From NCBI GenBank assembly GCA_016931935.1, contig JAFGDW010000154.1, positions 1 to 36,442 on the forward strand: 36,442 bases of DNA. Direction: 5' to 3'. Positions 17,301 through 27,600 of the stretch are shown here, piece by piece (position 1 is the stretch's first letter; every line of letters starts with the position of its first letter). The notes under the pieces were generated by a model. That model was given only the letters and a program-made list of their open reading frames with translations, did not search any database and was not told the origin of the DNA. The stretch is from Candidatus Zhuqueibacterota bacterium (GTDB lineage Bacteria; Zhuqueibacterota; Zhuqueibacteria; Thermofontimicrobiales; Thiofontviventaceae). Both the position numbers and the translations under genes were made by a program.

Positions 17301-20300
17301 AGCCTCGCCCGAGCGGCCGAAATAGAGATCGCCGCTGTTATTGATAATCTGGGCGCTGGCTGTCACGTTGATTGGCTTTCCGTTGATAAAATAGCTTCCC
17401 GACGTTCCATCGGTGGCAAACGCCACATGCGTCCATTCGTTTTCAGGGATGGCTTTCTCCGAAACCGACGTATTGGCTTTAGCTGACTGATTCCAGAAAT
17501 GCAGTTTCAGATTTTCATCAACCGCCAGACCGTAGCCGTAATTTCCTTTCATTGCCAGCGTTTGCCAGCCGGTTGTTTTTTGCAAATTAACCCAGCATTC
17601 AATTGTCAAATTGGACACATCAAGCGAATAATTATTGGGAACTGTGACGTAATCGTCAGTTCCATCAAAATAGAGGCTGGTGGAGTGATCGATTTTTGTG
17701 CCGTTTAAAATGCCGCGCACGTCGAAATTGTTGAAGGTGAGCACACCCGGGCTGGACTGGATATTTTCATTCAATCGCAGCAAGATATCTTCACCAATGG
17801 AGAGAATGCCATCGGTTGGCTGCGGCGTTCCAAAGGCATGCGGCCTCACGCGGTCCAGCAAGCCAGTAACCAGCGGCGTATTCTCTTCCGCCAGCGAACA
17901 GTTGGCTATTGCCCGTAGTTGATATTTTTTATCCGGCAATTCAGTGACGTCCCAATTATAAACGATAACCGGATAATTGGGTGGCATGGAATAATCGTCG
18001 GGAATGCCTGTTACATTTGCAGGGAAATTACCCGGAATAAACGGCGGCGCTGTATTTGTTTCGAAAGTATTTGTCGTCGCATCAACAAGCGTCCATTCCG
18101 CTTTATTGTATGTTTCAAGCGTGTACCAGAGGTTGCCGTCCAGCGGACGATACTGAATTTTTATATTTTCCAGGTAGGGATCCTGAACGTCGTATTCGAT
18201 AACTTTTATAATTGTAGTGTCTTTGCCGGAAACGCTGCGGTTATCGGTATTGACCACCCAATTTTCCACCGGCGTGAAAATGGCAAGCGGCGTACAATCG
18301 CGAACAAAATTGGCGGTAACTGCAACAGTGTCCGCGGAAATTAAAATTTCGGATTCATATTCGCACGCGGAATAAATCATCAGCTTTATATTTTCATAAT
18401 CATATTTTACTGGTCCGCGGTGAAGGGTTAACGTCGCCGTCATGCTTTCGCCCGCGGGAATCATGTATTCAAGGTAATCCTCGATAATCACGCCGTTCAC
18501 AGCGACAACGGCGCCCCACGGGTTGGTCTCCTGTAAAATCCGCAAACGGTAGTACATATCATCGTCTGACTCGCTGGCATTGCCCAATTTAAGCGTGTAA
18601 ACAGCGGGCTCATCCGGCGGCACATTTTGAATAACCGTGGGATGCACAAATAACGTGGGAAGTTCGCGATGCTGTGTCGCATTACTTAATATCACGTTGT
18701 TGGGAGCCATTCCCGCGGGATAGTTATAATCTTTAATCCAGTATTCATTCTGTTCCCAGGGACACATGGACTGACCCGCGACAGTTTTGAATACCGGCGT
18801 GCCATAAACTTCATCATGCAAAATATCGATTGAGTAATAATCGCCTTCATCGGAATCACGTAAGCTAAAACCGGTGGTGACTGTTTTCTCATCGGTTGTC
18901 GAAGTCGCTTTTCCGGTTGTTGAATTTACGCCCACGCCGACGGTAACCGAGGCGCCGATGCCTCCCATTTCCACGCCGACGCTTGCCGCAAATTCAGCAG
19001 AAACGCCAATTTCATAGGATGATTCGACCGTGTTAGCAATTGTAATTTCTTCTTCCTGATCATAATTGGCATTGGCGTCAAACGAAATATTTTGTTTAAA
19101 CTGGGCGCTGGCTTTCAGCGAATCATTAAGCATAATCGCCTCACGCCACAACCGGATCTGCTGATTATACCAGCGAATTGAATCCGCTAATCCGCTATAA
19201 TTGGCGGGCTCGACAAACGTATAACTGGGCCCGATTAAATCGGCTGGTTCTGTCTGAACTGCCGTGGTTGACGTTCGTTGAGCTCCCCAAATTGAATCAT
19301 CGTTATTTGTTCCATAGCGCGAATCATCCTCAGGAATATTGGAAGTATATTCTTCTTTGTTGAATAAATTATTCCTCAACATTTTCAGATTGGGGATGAG
19401 ATAATTGAGAATATGATCGCCAGTATAAATAAATGTGGTGGCGAAACCATCAGGCACAAGGAATAAACCTGTGTTCATTTCCATTTTGCATGTTTCCGGA
19501 TTGATTTTCAGAACATCGGTCATTCCATACAGGAAATTCTCCGAGCCGCCCATGTAAACATCGGCATCGCCGCCGACAATATCCGAATTTTCACTGGTTG
19601 AAAATGTTTTGGAAAATTTCATTGTTCTGTTCAATTCATGATAATTGGTATTATTGATGGTTGTAGAAATGGATGAATTAAAATCAACGGTCACATCGAG
19701 CTCTGTCATCACGCCAATACCGTAAATGAAATCAGCGCCAAGCGAAATTTCAGTTTCCAGTCCCGCTGAAAGTTCTTTGCTAATTGACATACTTTCTGAA
19801 AAACTATACGAAGAGCCATCAGATTGATAAGCAAAGCTCTCGCTGCCGGGAGGATCGCGCAGAATAAGCTGCACCCGTTCTGGTCCTCGGGTGATAAAAT
19901 TGTTTTCGCGCGCTTTGGCGCCAACAACATAAGCGCGAATCGTATTGCTTGCCGACTTGCCGCCTTTTACCACGGCGACAATTTCCAGCGTTTTGGTATA
20001 ACTGAGATCAGGATTGACCGCGTCAGTCAGGAAATTGGGAAATCCTGTTTTGAACGTATACAGCGTATCCCCAAGCGGATAACGGTAACCGGTTTGTGGA
20101 TTAATGTCATTGGTCAATTGAATTTTTTCCTGTGATTTATCGGCTATGGAATTATTAATGGTAATCATTCCCTCTTTTACTGGCACATGGTTAACTCTGC
20201 TTGTATCGCCTTCTGCTTTATCATAATTTATATATTCTTCTTCCAGTTTAATGCGCAAGCCATACGGTTTGTGCTGTTGGAAAACAGGATACATCAATCC

Positions 20301-23300
20301 GGCGCATGGTTTTTCAGGTATGCCTTCAATGGTGAGCCTGGGATCGGCAAAGTGGATTAAATCAAGCTTGTAATGATAGCTGTAAGCGGCAGCGCCAGCA
20401 GCTTGCGGTAACGATTGACTGTCTGTTACCCATGAAGCGCCGTTCAACGTTGCTTTTGTGTTACCAGTCAAATCAGCAACGCTGGAGCCGGTTCCTTCTT
20501 CAAATCGATAATACATTAATAGACCAGGTTCATCGCCCTTCATTCGAACATTCATAATCGACTTTATTTGATCCTGTGACAACGATGAATCCCAAAGTCT
20601 TATTTCATCGAACTCGCCGCCCCAGGAATTCATTTTATCAGAACTGTTGCCGAACATTTGTGGCAGTGCACCGCAATATTGACCTATTGTGCCAACATAG
20701 GCGCCGTCAATATAATAATCCATTTTTTTGTTGGAATATGACATCGTAATATGATGCCAACCCGCTGACAAGCTACTTATATCGTATGCTTCACCATTAT
20801 TTTTGCATTCATAATAACGAGTAACATGCTCTTTATACATTCCTAAATACTTCCCGTCTTTTACTGCAATATGACAATAACGCCAATTATTAAATCTACC
20901 GTTCGTCAAAAAATTATATCCTGAACTATTTACTGTGAATGGATATTTAAACCACATGTCGATAGTATAAGCATAACGATAATCCATAGGTAAGTCTGTT
21001 TCAATATAATCAGCATCATTTAAGCAGCTAACCGCGGCTGAATTATCTATCATCTTAGTAGTATCAACAACCGTTGTTAACGGCGCATTGATCGACATAT
21101 CCAATACCTGTGGTTCGAACCTGTAAATTGTTTCGCCAAGCGTATTTTTCATTTTGGTTGTTACATTATATTTCATTGGAGGTAAATCGTCAATTTTGAA
21201 TGCGCCAGTGTTATTATCGGTTGTTACTGTTTTAGAAATACAGCCATTTTGAGATTCAAGTTTGATATCCGCCTGTCCCAAATTATTTTTATGTTTTCCC
21301 CAGTCAGCTTCGGCTTCACGCCAGCCGCCGACAACGCGTCCGATAACAATTGGTTTTGTTTTATCAAGGAATACGCCAACATCGACAGGCTGAATAAAAT
21401 TGTGAGGATTATTAGCGGGCCACGAATCTGTAACAAATTCATGATTTGGCGCATAGACAGTTATTTGGTGTCTGCCAATGGGAACATTAATAGCAAACTC
21501 GCCTTTATCATCGGTTTTAGTGGGCGGGTTGGTTTGCTCGCCATCGATGAGCACGAAAATATCCTTAGCCGGACAATTCGTCGAATCATATTTTACTCGT
21601 CCAGTCACTTCAAAGGATGAAATATCCAGAAAATCTACCTGATTTATGACCGGCGAATCTTTACCGATAAACGCCGACCTCGATCCTGGTTGAAATTTAT
21701 GAACGCCAAGCGTTGGCGTAATGGTAAAAGTTTGCCCTTTATCAATATAACGGATGCCGTTTATTTCATAATTGCCTTTTTCATTGGTGAAGCCGGATAT
21801 ATGAAGCTGGTCGGCATTTGGCGTATCGTTCGTCCATGTTGCATTAAGTATTTTGCCATGATGCTCATGATATGTTACCTTGCCAATTTCCTGTGTTTTG
21901 GAACGATCATAGACCATATCGCCCGTGTTTTCATCAAAGCGATAATAGGCGACAAGCCCATCCTCGTTTCCATTTAAAATTCGATGGCAATCTCGTTTTA
22001 TTTCATCTGCTGAACGCGCAACATTCCATATTCTCAGTTCATCCATAATCCCGTTATCGACGTTGCCAATACTACAATTTTGACGTAGAATTGCCCTTGG
22101 CAAATTCTCAAAATATTGAGACGCAAAAAGCTCGCCATCGATATATAACGTGCATTTTTTATATCTATCGATCGTTATGGCAATATGCTGCCATTCATCT
22201 GTTCGCAGAGCATTTTTAAATGTGAGGGTGTTACCTCTTAAATTGTTTTCACAATAAACATTCAGACTCATGTCTTTACAGCAAGTAACATAAATTCTAT
22301 CAGACATGTCATTACCAAACACTAGTAATTGCCTTGAATACACAAATGGAGGGAATTTTTCCCAAAATTCAAAAGTTACGCCGCCAAAATTGTATGTTTT
22401 ATGAAAATCAATCGCACCCAAGATCACATATCCCAAAAATTTAAGAGCGCCGCCAAGCGTGGGTTCAACAAAAACTTCCACATCTTCAACAGCGTTGCCA
22501 CCCTCAAACTCAACATGGCCTGTAACAATTCCCGCGGCTTCGGTAAATCCAGTCTCTGTGGCTAAATCAGAACCAACCGATTTTTCGCCGCATATTTTTT
22601 CCGCTTTGAGTGAGTAATTGTAAATAATCCCGGGTACAGCGGTTTTATCATCATAATTAAAGACGCCGCCGTTTAACGTAACCAGTTGTACAGGACTCTG
22701 ATCCTGAGCTGTGCCGCGATAAATTTGATAGCGATTAATTGAATTATCCGCATCCCATTTAAGCTCCACTTTATCGGCATGATAGCCTTTTGAAGCAAAG
22801 AAATTTTCAGGCGTTTTAACGTTAAAATCGGACTTTCCTGTTACAGTGGCGCTTAAATTTGCCCAATAGTTGCATTTGTATTTTGCCGCTACTGAAAAAT
22901 AATAATTCAGATTTGGTTTTATATCATCGACAGTAAAACTGTTCTGAGTTCCTGGCACATTCATAATATTAACAACTGGCGCTATATCGCTGTTTAAAGC
23001 AGCATAATTAATGCTCAGCTTGTCACTGCCGGGAAACGTTTTCGGGGGATTTTTATCGTCGCCATAAAACCGATAGTTAACGACCAGCCCGCTTTGATTG
23101 TCAGGCAATACCCGATTCATATTACTCTGAATATCGCTTGCTGTAAGCGTTTTTTCCCAAACACGGAAATCATCAATATAACCATTAAAATTTTTGTGAT
23201 AGTAATTTGTTGAAGACCACTTCCCCAAATAACTTCCTGCAAACCGCATATCTTCAGGAAAATATACATCGTTGGCCTCAGCGACCAATTTGCCGTTCAA

Positions 23301-24575
23301 ATAAATTTTGACGCCGCTTTTATGATCTACAGGAGTTGAGTAAGAGACTGCCACATGATTCCAGACTCCAGCCGTAACGGAATTATTTTTAACAAAAATT
23401 TTGGAGTTATATGATGAAGAATAATAGCAACTCTGAACCACTAAACAGGCGCAGCTAGTGTTCACTGGCGTTAAACCAAGCCTTATATAATCATCACTAT
23501 TCCCATCGCCAAGCTCAATAAGACATAATGTTTCTTCCGGATTTGTATTGGTATAAAAGGATGATGCCTTAACCCAGCTCTCAATCGTCATCCCCCGATT
23601 TGCCAGGATGATATCTTTCATTTTCACATAGTTATAAGATGAACCACTAAAGTATAATGATTTTGGCTCCCCCCATTCGTTATAATTGATTCCAAAATTA
23701 AGCGGCGTATCATCGTTCCAGTCCCATGATATTTCAATCCCGCTGCAACCCTGTCCCTTCGCTTGTAAATTGGTTGCTTTTGAAATATCATGTTTGATAT
23801 AAACAGCGCTTGAACATTCAGATTCAACATCGGCGCCGTAATCCATGCGTGAAATTCTTACAACGCTGACCTTATAGCCATGGTTTACGCCAGGAATTGC
23901 ATTTTTGTCTACATAAATTCGCGGATTCTCGGCAACTTCAGCTATAAAAAAATCATCGCGATAAATACGAAACATATTTACATTCTGTGCACAATAGTAA
24001 TCATCGGATTTTTTATAATCCCAGGTAATTTTATTATAAAAACACTCATCCTTTACAACCTTAATATTTGTAGGAAGATTTAATTGCATAAGCCATGCGC
24101 TCATTGTATAATAAAAATTTGAATAACTGACGCCATCCGTAACTCTGGCGCTATAATAATACGTGGTGTTAGGTTTTAAATTTGTTGAATCATTGAAACT
24201 GCCATAAACTGAACCTTTACATTTTTTAATAATTTCATAGCTACTTGATGATGCATTTTCCCACCAGCCCATAGTATTATAGGCATTTTCATTCGTGGTT
24301 CGATAGAATTCTACATCATAATCAGAATAAGTAGAATTGGGATCCCAGCCATCCATTCGATATTCTATCGAAATCCAATTACAAAAACCTTGCGGATTAA
24401 GACTAGTCAATCTATAGCGAAAGTCTCCTGCTGTTTCATTTGGCGGACCATCTCCATCCTGATTATTGACCGGGCTTGCCGCTTCATTTTTATTTAATGA
24501 ATCAGCGTCAGCAGCAAATACTGAACTGCTGCATAAAATCATTACTACACACAGACGCCATATTGTACATTTCAT
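14367..24575 (-). CDS. Giant T9SS-secreted LamG protein, downstream paralogue
   Basis: The protein has 3402 residues, with a signal peptide (LCVVMILCSSSVFA) and aagga upstream of the ATG. In order: Fn3-like domains to about 300; LamG at about 308-505; Fn3 at about 592-680; LamG at about 712-882; carboxypeptidase-regulatory-like domains at about 928-1150; LamG at about 1182-1362; an unrecognised core at about 1408-2110; LamG at about 2295-2465 and 2502-2662; an SbsA-like Ig half; a BACON-like segment near 2852 (LPDWL); the NMxI / GWxW / GWNW / NMTI cassette at about 2908-3300; and a sorting domain from about 3318 (NYPNPFNPVTRIGFGVP, ending in RKMMLLK). It lies 58 bases after its longer paralogue with no terminator between, so co-transcription is likely. 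Its first half looks more AT-rich by eye than the paralogue. The second LamG is strongly diverged: the usual FDGxxDYV opening is gone. No enzyme domain is visible. Confidence 0.92.
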   Translation of the reverse strand: MKCTIWRLCVVMILCSSSVFAADADSLNKNEAASPVNNQDGDGPPNETAGDFRYRLTSLNPQGFCNWISIEYRMDGWDPNSTYSDYDVEFYRTTNENAYNTMGWWENASSSSYEIIKKCKGSVYGSFNDSTNLKPNTTYYYSARVTDGVSYSNFYYTMSAWLMQLNLPTNIKVVKDECFYNKITWDYKKSDDYYCAQNVNMFRIYRDDFFIAEVAENPRIYVDKNAIPGVNHGYKVSVVRISRMDYGADVESECSSAVYIKHDISKATNLQAKGQGCSGIEISWDWNDDTPLNFGINYNEWGEPKSLYFSGSSYNYVKMKDIILANRGMTIESWVKASSFYTNTNPEETLCLIELGDGNSDDYIRLGLTPVNTSCACLVVQSCYYSSSYNSKIFVKNNSVTAGVWNHVAVSYSTPVDHKSGVKIYLNGKLVAEANDVYFPEDMRFAGSYLGKWSSTNYYHKNFNGYIDDFRVWEKTLTASDIQSNMNRVLPDNQSGLVVNYRFYGDDKNPPKTFPGSDKLSINYAALNSDIAPVVNIMNVPGTQNSFTVDDIKPNLNYYFSVAAKYKCNYWANLSATVTGKSDFNVKTPENFFASKGYHADKVELKWDADNSINRYQIYRGTAQDQSPVQLVTLNGGVFNYDDKTAVPGIIYNYSLKAEKICGEKSVGSDLATETGFTEAAGIVTGHVEFEGGNAVEDVEVFVEPTLGGALKFLGYVILGAIDFHKTYNFGGVTFEFWEKFPPFVYSRQLLVFGNDMSDRIYVTCCKDMSLNVYCENNLRGNTLTFKNALRTDEWQHIAITIDRYKKCTLYIDGELFASQYFENLPRAILRQNCSIGNVDNGIMDELRIWNVARSADEIKRDCHRILNGNEDGLVAYYRFDENTGDMVYDRSKTQEIGKVTYHEHHGKILNATWTNDTPNADQLHISGFTNEKGNYEINGIRYIDKGQTFTITPTLGVHKFQPGSRSAFIGKDSPVINQVDFLDISSFEVTGRVKYDSTNCPAKDIFVLIDGEQTNPPTKTDDKGEFAINVPIGRHQITVYAPNHEFVTDSWPANNPHNFIQPVDVGVFLDKTKPIVIGRVVGGWREAEADWGKHKNNLGQADIKLESQNGCISKTVTTDNNTGAFKIDDLPPMKYNVTTKMKNTLGETIYRFEPQVLDMSINAPLTTVVDTTKMIDNSAAVSCLNDADYIETDLPMDYRYAYTIDMWFKYPFTVNSSGYNFLTNGRFNNWRYCHIAVKDGKYLGMYKEHVTRYYECKNNGEAYDISSLSAGWHHITMSYSNKKMDYYIDGAYVGTIGQYCGALPQMFGNSSDKMNSWGGEFDEIRLWDSSLSQDQIKSIMNVRMKGDEPGLLMYYRFEEGTGSSVADLTGNTKATLNGASWVTDSQSLPQAAGAAAYSYHYKLDLIHFADPRLTIEGIPEKPCAGLMYPVFQQHKPYGLRIKLEEEYINYDKAEGDTSRVNHVPVKEGMITINNSIADKSQEKIQLTNDINPQTGYRYPLGDTLYTFKTGFPNFLTDAVNPDLSYTKTLEIVAVVKGGKSASNTIRAYVVGAKARENNFITRGPERVQLILRDPPGSESFAYQSDGSSYSFSESMSISKELSAGLETEISLGADFIYGIGVMTELDVTVDFNSSISTTINNTNYHELNRTMKFSKTFSTSENSDIVGGDADVYMGGSENFLYGMTDVLKINPETCKMEMNTGLFLVPDGFATTFIYTGDHILNYLIPNLKMLRNNLFNKEEYTSNIPEDDSRYGTNNDDSIWGAQRTSTTAVQTEPADLIGPSYTFVEPANYSGLADSIRWYNQQIRLWREAIMLNDSLKASAQFKQNISFDANANYDQEEEITIANTVESSYEIGVSAEFAASVGVEMGGIGASVTVGVGVNSTTGKATSTTDEKTVTTGFSLRDSDEGDYYSIDILHDEVYGTPVFKTVAGQSMCPWEQNEYWIKDYNYPAGMAPNNVILSNATQHRELPTLFVHPTVIQNVPPDEPAVYTLKLGNASESDDDMYYRLRILQETNPWGAVVAVNGVIIEDYLEYMIPAGESMTATLTLHRGPVKYDYENIKLMIYSACEYESEILISADTVAVTANFVRDCTPLAIFTPVENWVVNTDNRSVSGKDTTIIKVIEYDVQDPYLENIKIQYRPLDGNLWYTLETYNKAEWTLVDATTNTFETNTAPPFIPGNFPANVTGIPDDYSMPPNYPVIVYNWDVTELPDKKYQLRAIANCSLAEENTPLVTGLLDRVRPHAFGTPQPTDGILSIGEDILLRLNENIQSSPGVLTFNNFDVRGILNGTKIDHSTSLYFDGTDDYVTVPNNYSLDVSNLTIECWVNLQKTTGWQTLAMKGNYGYGLAVDENLKLHFWNQSAKANTSVSEKAIPENEWTHVAFATDGTSGSYFINGKPINVTASAQIINNSGDLYFGRSGEAGVVDVVNGFVHEVRIWGTKRTQGEIASKMSVSLTGREAGLIGCWRMDEGSGDLLEDIANDYHAAIAEATWKIYPLGKSIELAGNQTVNANLYETSLENYTVEFWVRPTTSAHVPILRINAAEENQRILFHQNSANIECDFNHSLGDDRGNLTAPVDANAWQHIALTWNGFQGRLYKNGALAFETADSLVFDYFHTIQIGDSAFTGSFDDVRIWKLARTQSQIERYHNHRLSGQEPGLIAYYPFEKHNPQLVAETTLNDLSATWEYETTENNGCGCWKYIDNENHATGPVDLKFADDTPPIKIERPVQRVNFSWTVSENEIFINLLTPDSLIEQCQLDVTISNLKDMNGNVMASPVTWDVFINRNPLSWKQQSITEVKNIHDAHLFNAEVENKSAITQTFEVVQLPDWLTATPQTVNIDPQSEATVTFSVHPGLNAGIYNTIAYLKSSFGYEQRLPISVRVLTPPPSWSVNSTKYEYGMNIVADVQIKGQTTTDTFDMIGAFVGAECRGVANISYVSDTDQYLAFLNVYSNSASGETITFNVWSSQYGVEYVEVTPTYTFTADALHGTLKSPITLNASGNVAQQIECTAGWTWLSFNKAADDLAVNAMLASLSPVNNDQIKSQTTFAQYGAGTWAGSLTNIEHKKMYMIKLASSDVLEYGGDIIQASTKKISVTSGWNWIGYIPNSNIEINEALAYFNASQNDVIKGQNSFALYDIDAGWQGSLKYLVPGQGYKLYAGNNGELVYPDRGMYLPTPGLAKQIALSENISDWKVAPEPYQYNMTITATVDQDNTDQCILAAFVGDQCRGVAYPVLSEKLKKNVYFLMAHSEAFENELIELRLFDNATGEERVAIKKTTFVSDGMLGTLGKPVEIKTRELRAGDLGYVPKEFMLSQNYPNPFNPVTRIGFGVPTTSHVTIKVYNIRGQEVATLFDEQMDAGYRYVEWNSASDSGIQMASGMYFIKMVSGNFVKTRKMMLLK

Positions 24576-24633
24576 AAGAGTTTTCCTTAAATTTTTTTAT
24601 GAATCTTTTGACACTGCTTAATTTTAAAAAATC

Positions 24634-27600
24634 TTACTTCAACAATATCATCTTACGTGTTTTCACAAACTCACCACTGTGCATTTTCACGAAGTACATG
24701 CCCGACGGCAGTTGGCGGCCAGCTTTATCCGTGGAATTCCACTTGACAAACCGGTAACCAGCTTTCATGTCGTCATCATACAGCTTGATCACTTCCTGTC
24801 CCATAATATTGTAAATCGCGATTGTCACATGCGCATCTTTGGGTACGCCGAAACCGATTTTTGTCGTCGGATTGAATGGATTCGGGTAATTCTGGGTGAG
24901 TATAAATTCTTTCGGCACATAGCCACGGTCGCCAGCGCGCAGGTCGCGCGTGATAAATTCCAGCGGTTTCACCAGCGAACCGAGAATCTGGTCAGATGTA
25001 AAATGAATCCGCTCGGTGACAATTCGTTCCTGTTCACCATCACTGCGGAACGCGCGCAATTCCAGTGATTCGTGCTCCGGTTTATTGCTGTGAATTTGCA
25101 AGAAATACAGCGTCTTTTTCAAACGCTCGCTGTATTTCGGATAGCCGACGCCCCGGCATTCATCGCCCTTGAACGCGGCCACCAGGTCGTAACCAGCGTC
25201 TCTATTGTTGGCATCGACCACTGCGGTAATGAGCATGATGTATTGATACTGTTCCGGTGTCACCGTCCAGGTGCTGACCGATGCTGGCAATGTAACCGCT
25301 TTCGCCAGGGTGGATGACGGCAAATACATGCCTTTTTCGGGATAGGTGAAACTGCCGGTGTTGGTTGCGAAAAGTTTATAACCAGAAGTCGGGGACAGGA
25401 ATGTCAGATTGCCATCCCAGCCGATGTTTTCATCGTACAGCGCAAAGCCATTCTGGCTGACGATCGCGTCGCCGGTCGCAGCTTCGAAGTTGGCCAGCGC
25501 TTCATTAATTTCCACATTGAATGATGGAGTAAAACCGATCCAGTTCCAGCCGCTGGCAAACGCAATCGGGCTGGCGAGCGGATTGATGATGTCGCCGGAA
25601 TAACGCAGCGAATCGGCTTTCGTTAATTTGATCATGTACATGTCATGATTATTGATTGCGGCAAGGCTGCCAAGCCATTGCGAACCATCGTATTGGGCGA
25701 ATGCAGTTTGGCTTTTAATAATATCATTTGCTGCTGGCGTCAGGTTGGACAGCATTGAGTTGAGCGACAAATCATCCGCCAGTTTGTTGAAGGAAATCCA
25801 GCGCCAGCCCGCCGCAATGTCGATACGTTGCGCTACATTGCCCGATGCGTCAATCGTTACCGGTGTTGTCAGCGTGCCATGCACGGCGTTGGCGCTAAAT
25901 GTGTAGGATTTATCGACCTCAACATGCTCCACGCCCTGATAGGCGTTCCACACTTTGAAGTTGACAGTTTCACCACTGCCGGCATTGCTGTAAACCGTGA
26001 GAAATGCCAGGTACTGATCCACCGATTTTACATACTGCATATTGGCGACGCCACGGCACTCGTCGCCGACAAACGCGGCAATCATGTCGTACGGATCGTC
26101 CGATGCAACATTATCAATTTTAACAGCGGCCGTTATGAACATACTGTTTTCGAACGAAGCCGAATTCACTTTCCATGCCGGTGGCGGCGCAAGCACGCGC
26201 ATGTTAATTGGCAGCGCCTGCTCAAACCCGAAATCGGATTGGATGTAGGCGGCTGACGCATACCTTCCGGTGTTCAGACCCGGATGTACTGAAAAAGTCA
26301 GGGTGGTGTTTTTTAATGGATCAATCGAGCCTTCGTTCGGTGATACGCTGAGCCAGTCCGGCAGATTGACGATTTCATACGACTGCCGCAAACCCGTGCG
26401 GTTGTGAATTTCTGCGACGAACGAATGACCTTCATTAATATTCTTGATTTCATCAATGGATTGCTGCACCCATTGCAACGGATTGCGGTCGACAAACACA
26501 TCCCAGGTGACCGGGGAGGCCATCACATTGCCATTCATATCTTTCAGATTGCTGACGGTGATATCAAGCTGGCAATTTTCGATCAGGCTGTCCGGGGTGA
26601 GCAGGTTGATGTAGATTTGGTTGTCGCGCACGCTCCATTCAAACGCCACTGGCTGCACTGGCCGCGGAATCTGGACGTTTGGCGTATCGTCGATGAATTC
26701 AATACTGCCTACCGCCTGAGCGTGATTTTTATTTTCAATCCATTTCCAACAACCACAGCCGCTATTGTCCGTGCTTTCATAACCCCAGTACGATGACAGG
26801 TCGTTCAGTGTGGTTTCGGCTACAAGTTGGGCATTGTGTTTTTCAAATGGCAGGTAGGCCACCAGTCCCGGTTCCTGTCCGGTCAACCGATGCGCATAAT
26901 AACGCTGAATTTGGCTTTGTGTGCGCGCCAGCCGCCAAATCCGAACTTCATCAAAGCTGCCGGTGAACGATGAATCGCCGATTACCATATCGCTGAAATA
27001 ATCAAACACGACACTGTCCGCGGTTTCCGCCACAACAACGCCGTTTTTGTACAGCTTGCCCTTCAGCCCGTTCCATGTGAGCGCGATGTGCTGCCAGGCA
27101 TTCGCGCTGATCGGTACGTTGGCGTTCCACAAATCATCGCTTACTTCATTGTTAAAATGGCAGGTGAGATTGGCGTCATTGATACTAAATTTAATTTCGT
27201 GCTCGCCCGCGCCATTGACTGTGAACACCGGGACGAAAGAAGATGTCGTCGGCCGGTACCAGAATTCCACGGTGTAATTATCCATTGAGACTTCATGCAT
27301 CGTGTCGATGACGACTGCGTTTCCGGCCATCTCAATCGCCTTGCCAATCGGGTAGACTTTCCACGTACCTTGGTTGATGGAGGCGTGATGATCGTTGGCT
27401 TTGTCTTCGATTAAATCGCCCAGTCCTTCATCCATGGCGAAATAGCTGACCAGGCCGGCTTCGTTGCCATTCAGGATATATCCCATTTTGGATGCAATAT
27501 CAGTACGGGTTTGTACGGTACTCCATAATCTCAATTCATGAATGAATCCTTTGAAATTGTCGACATTGCCGGCTTCACCGGAACGGCCGATATACAAGTC

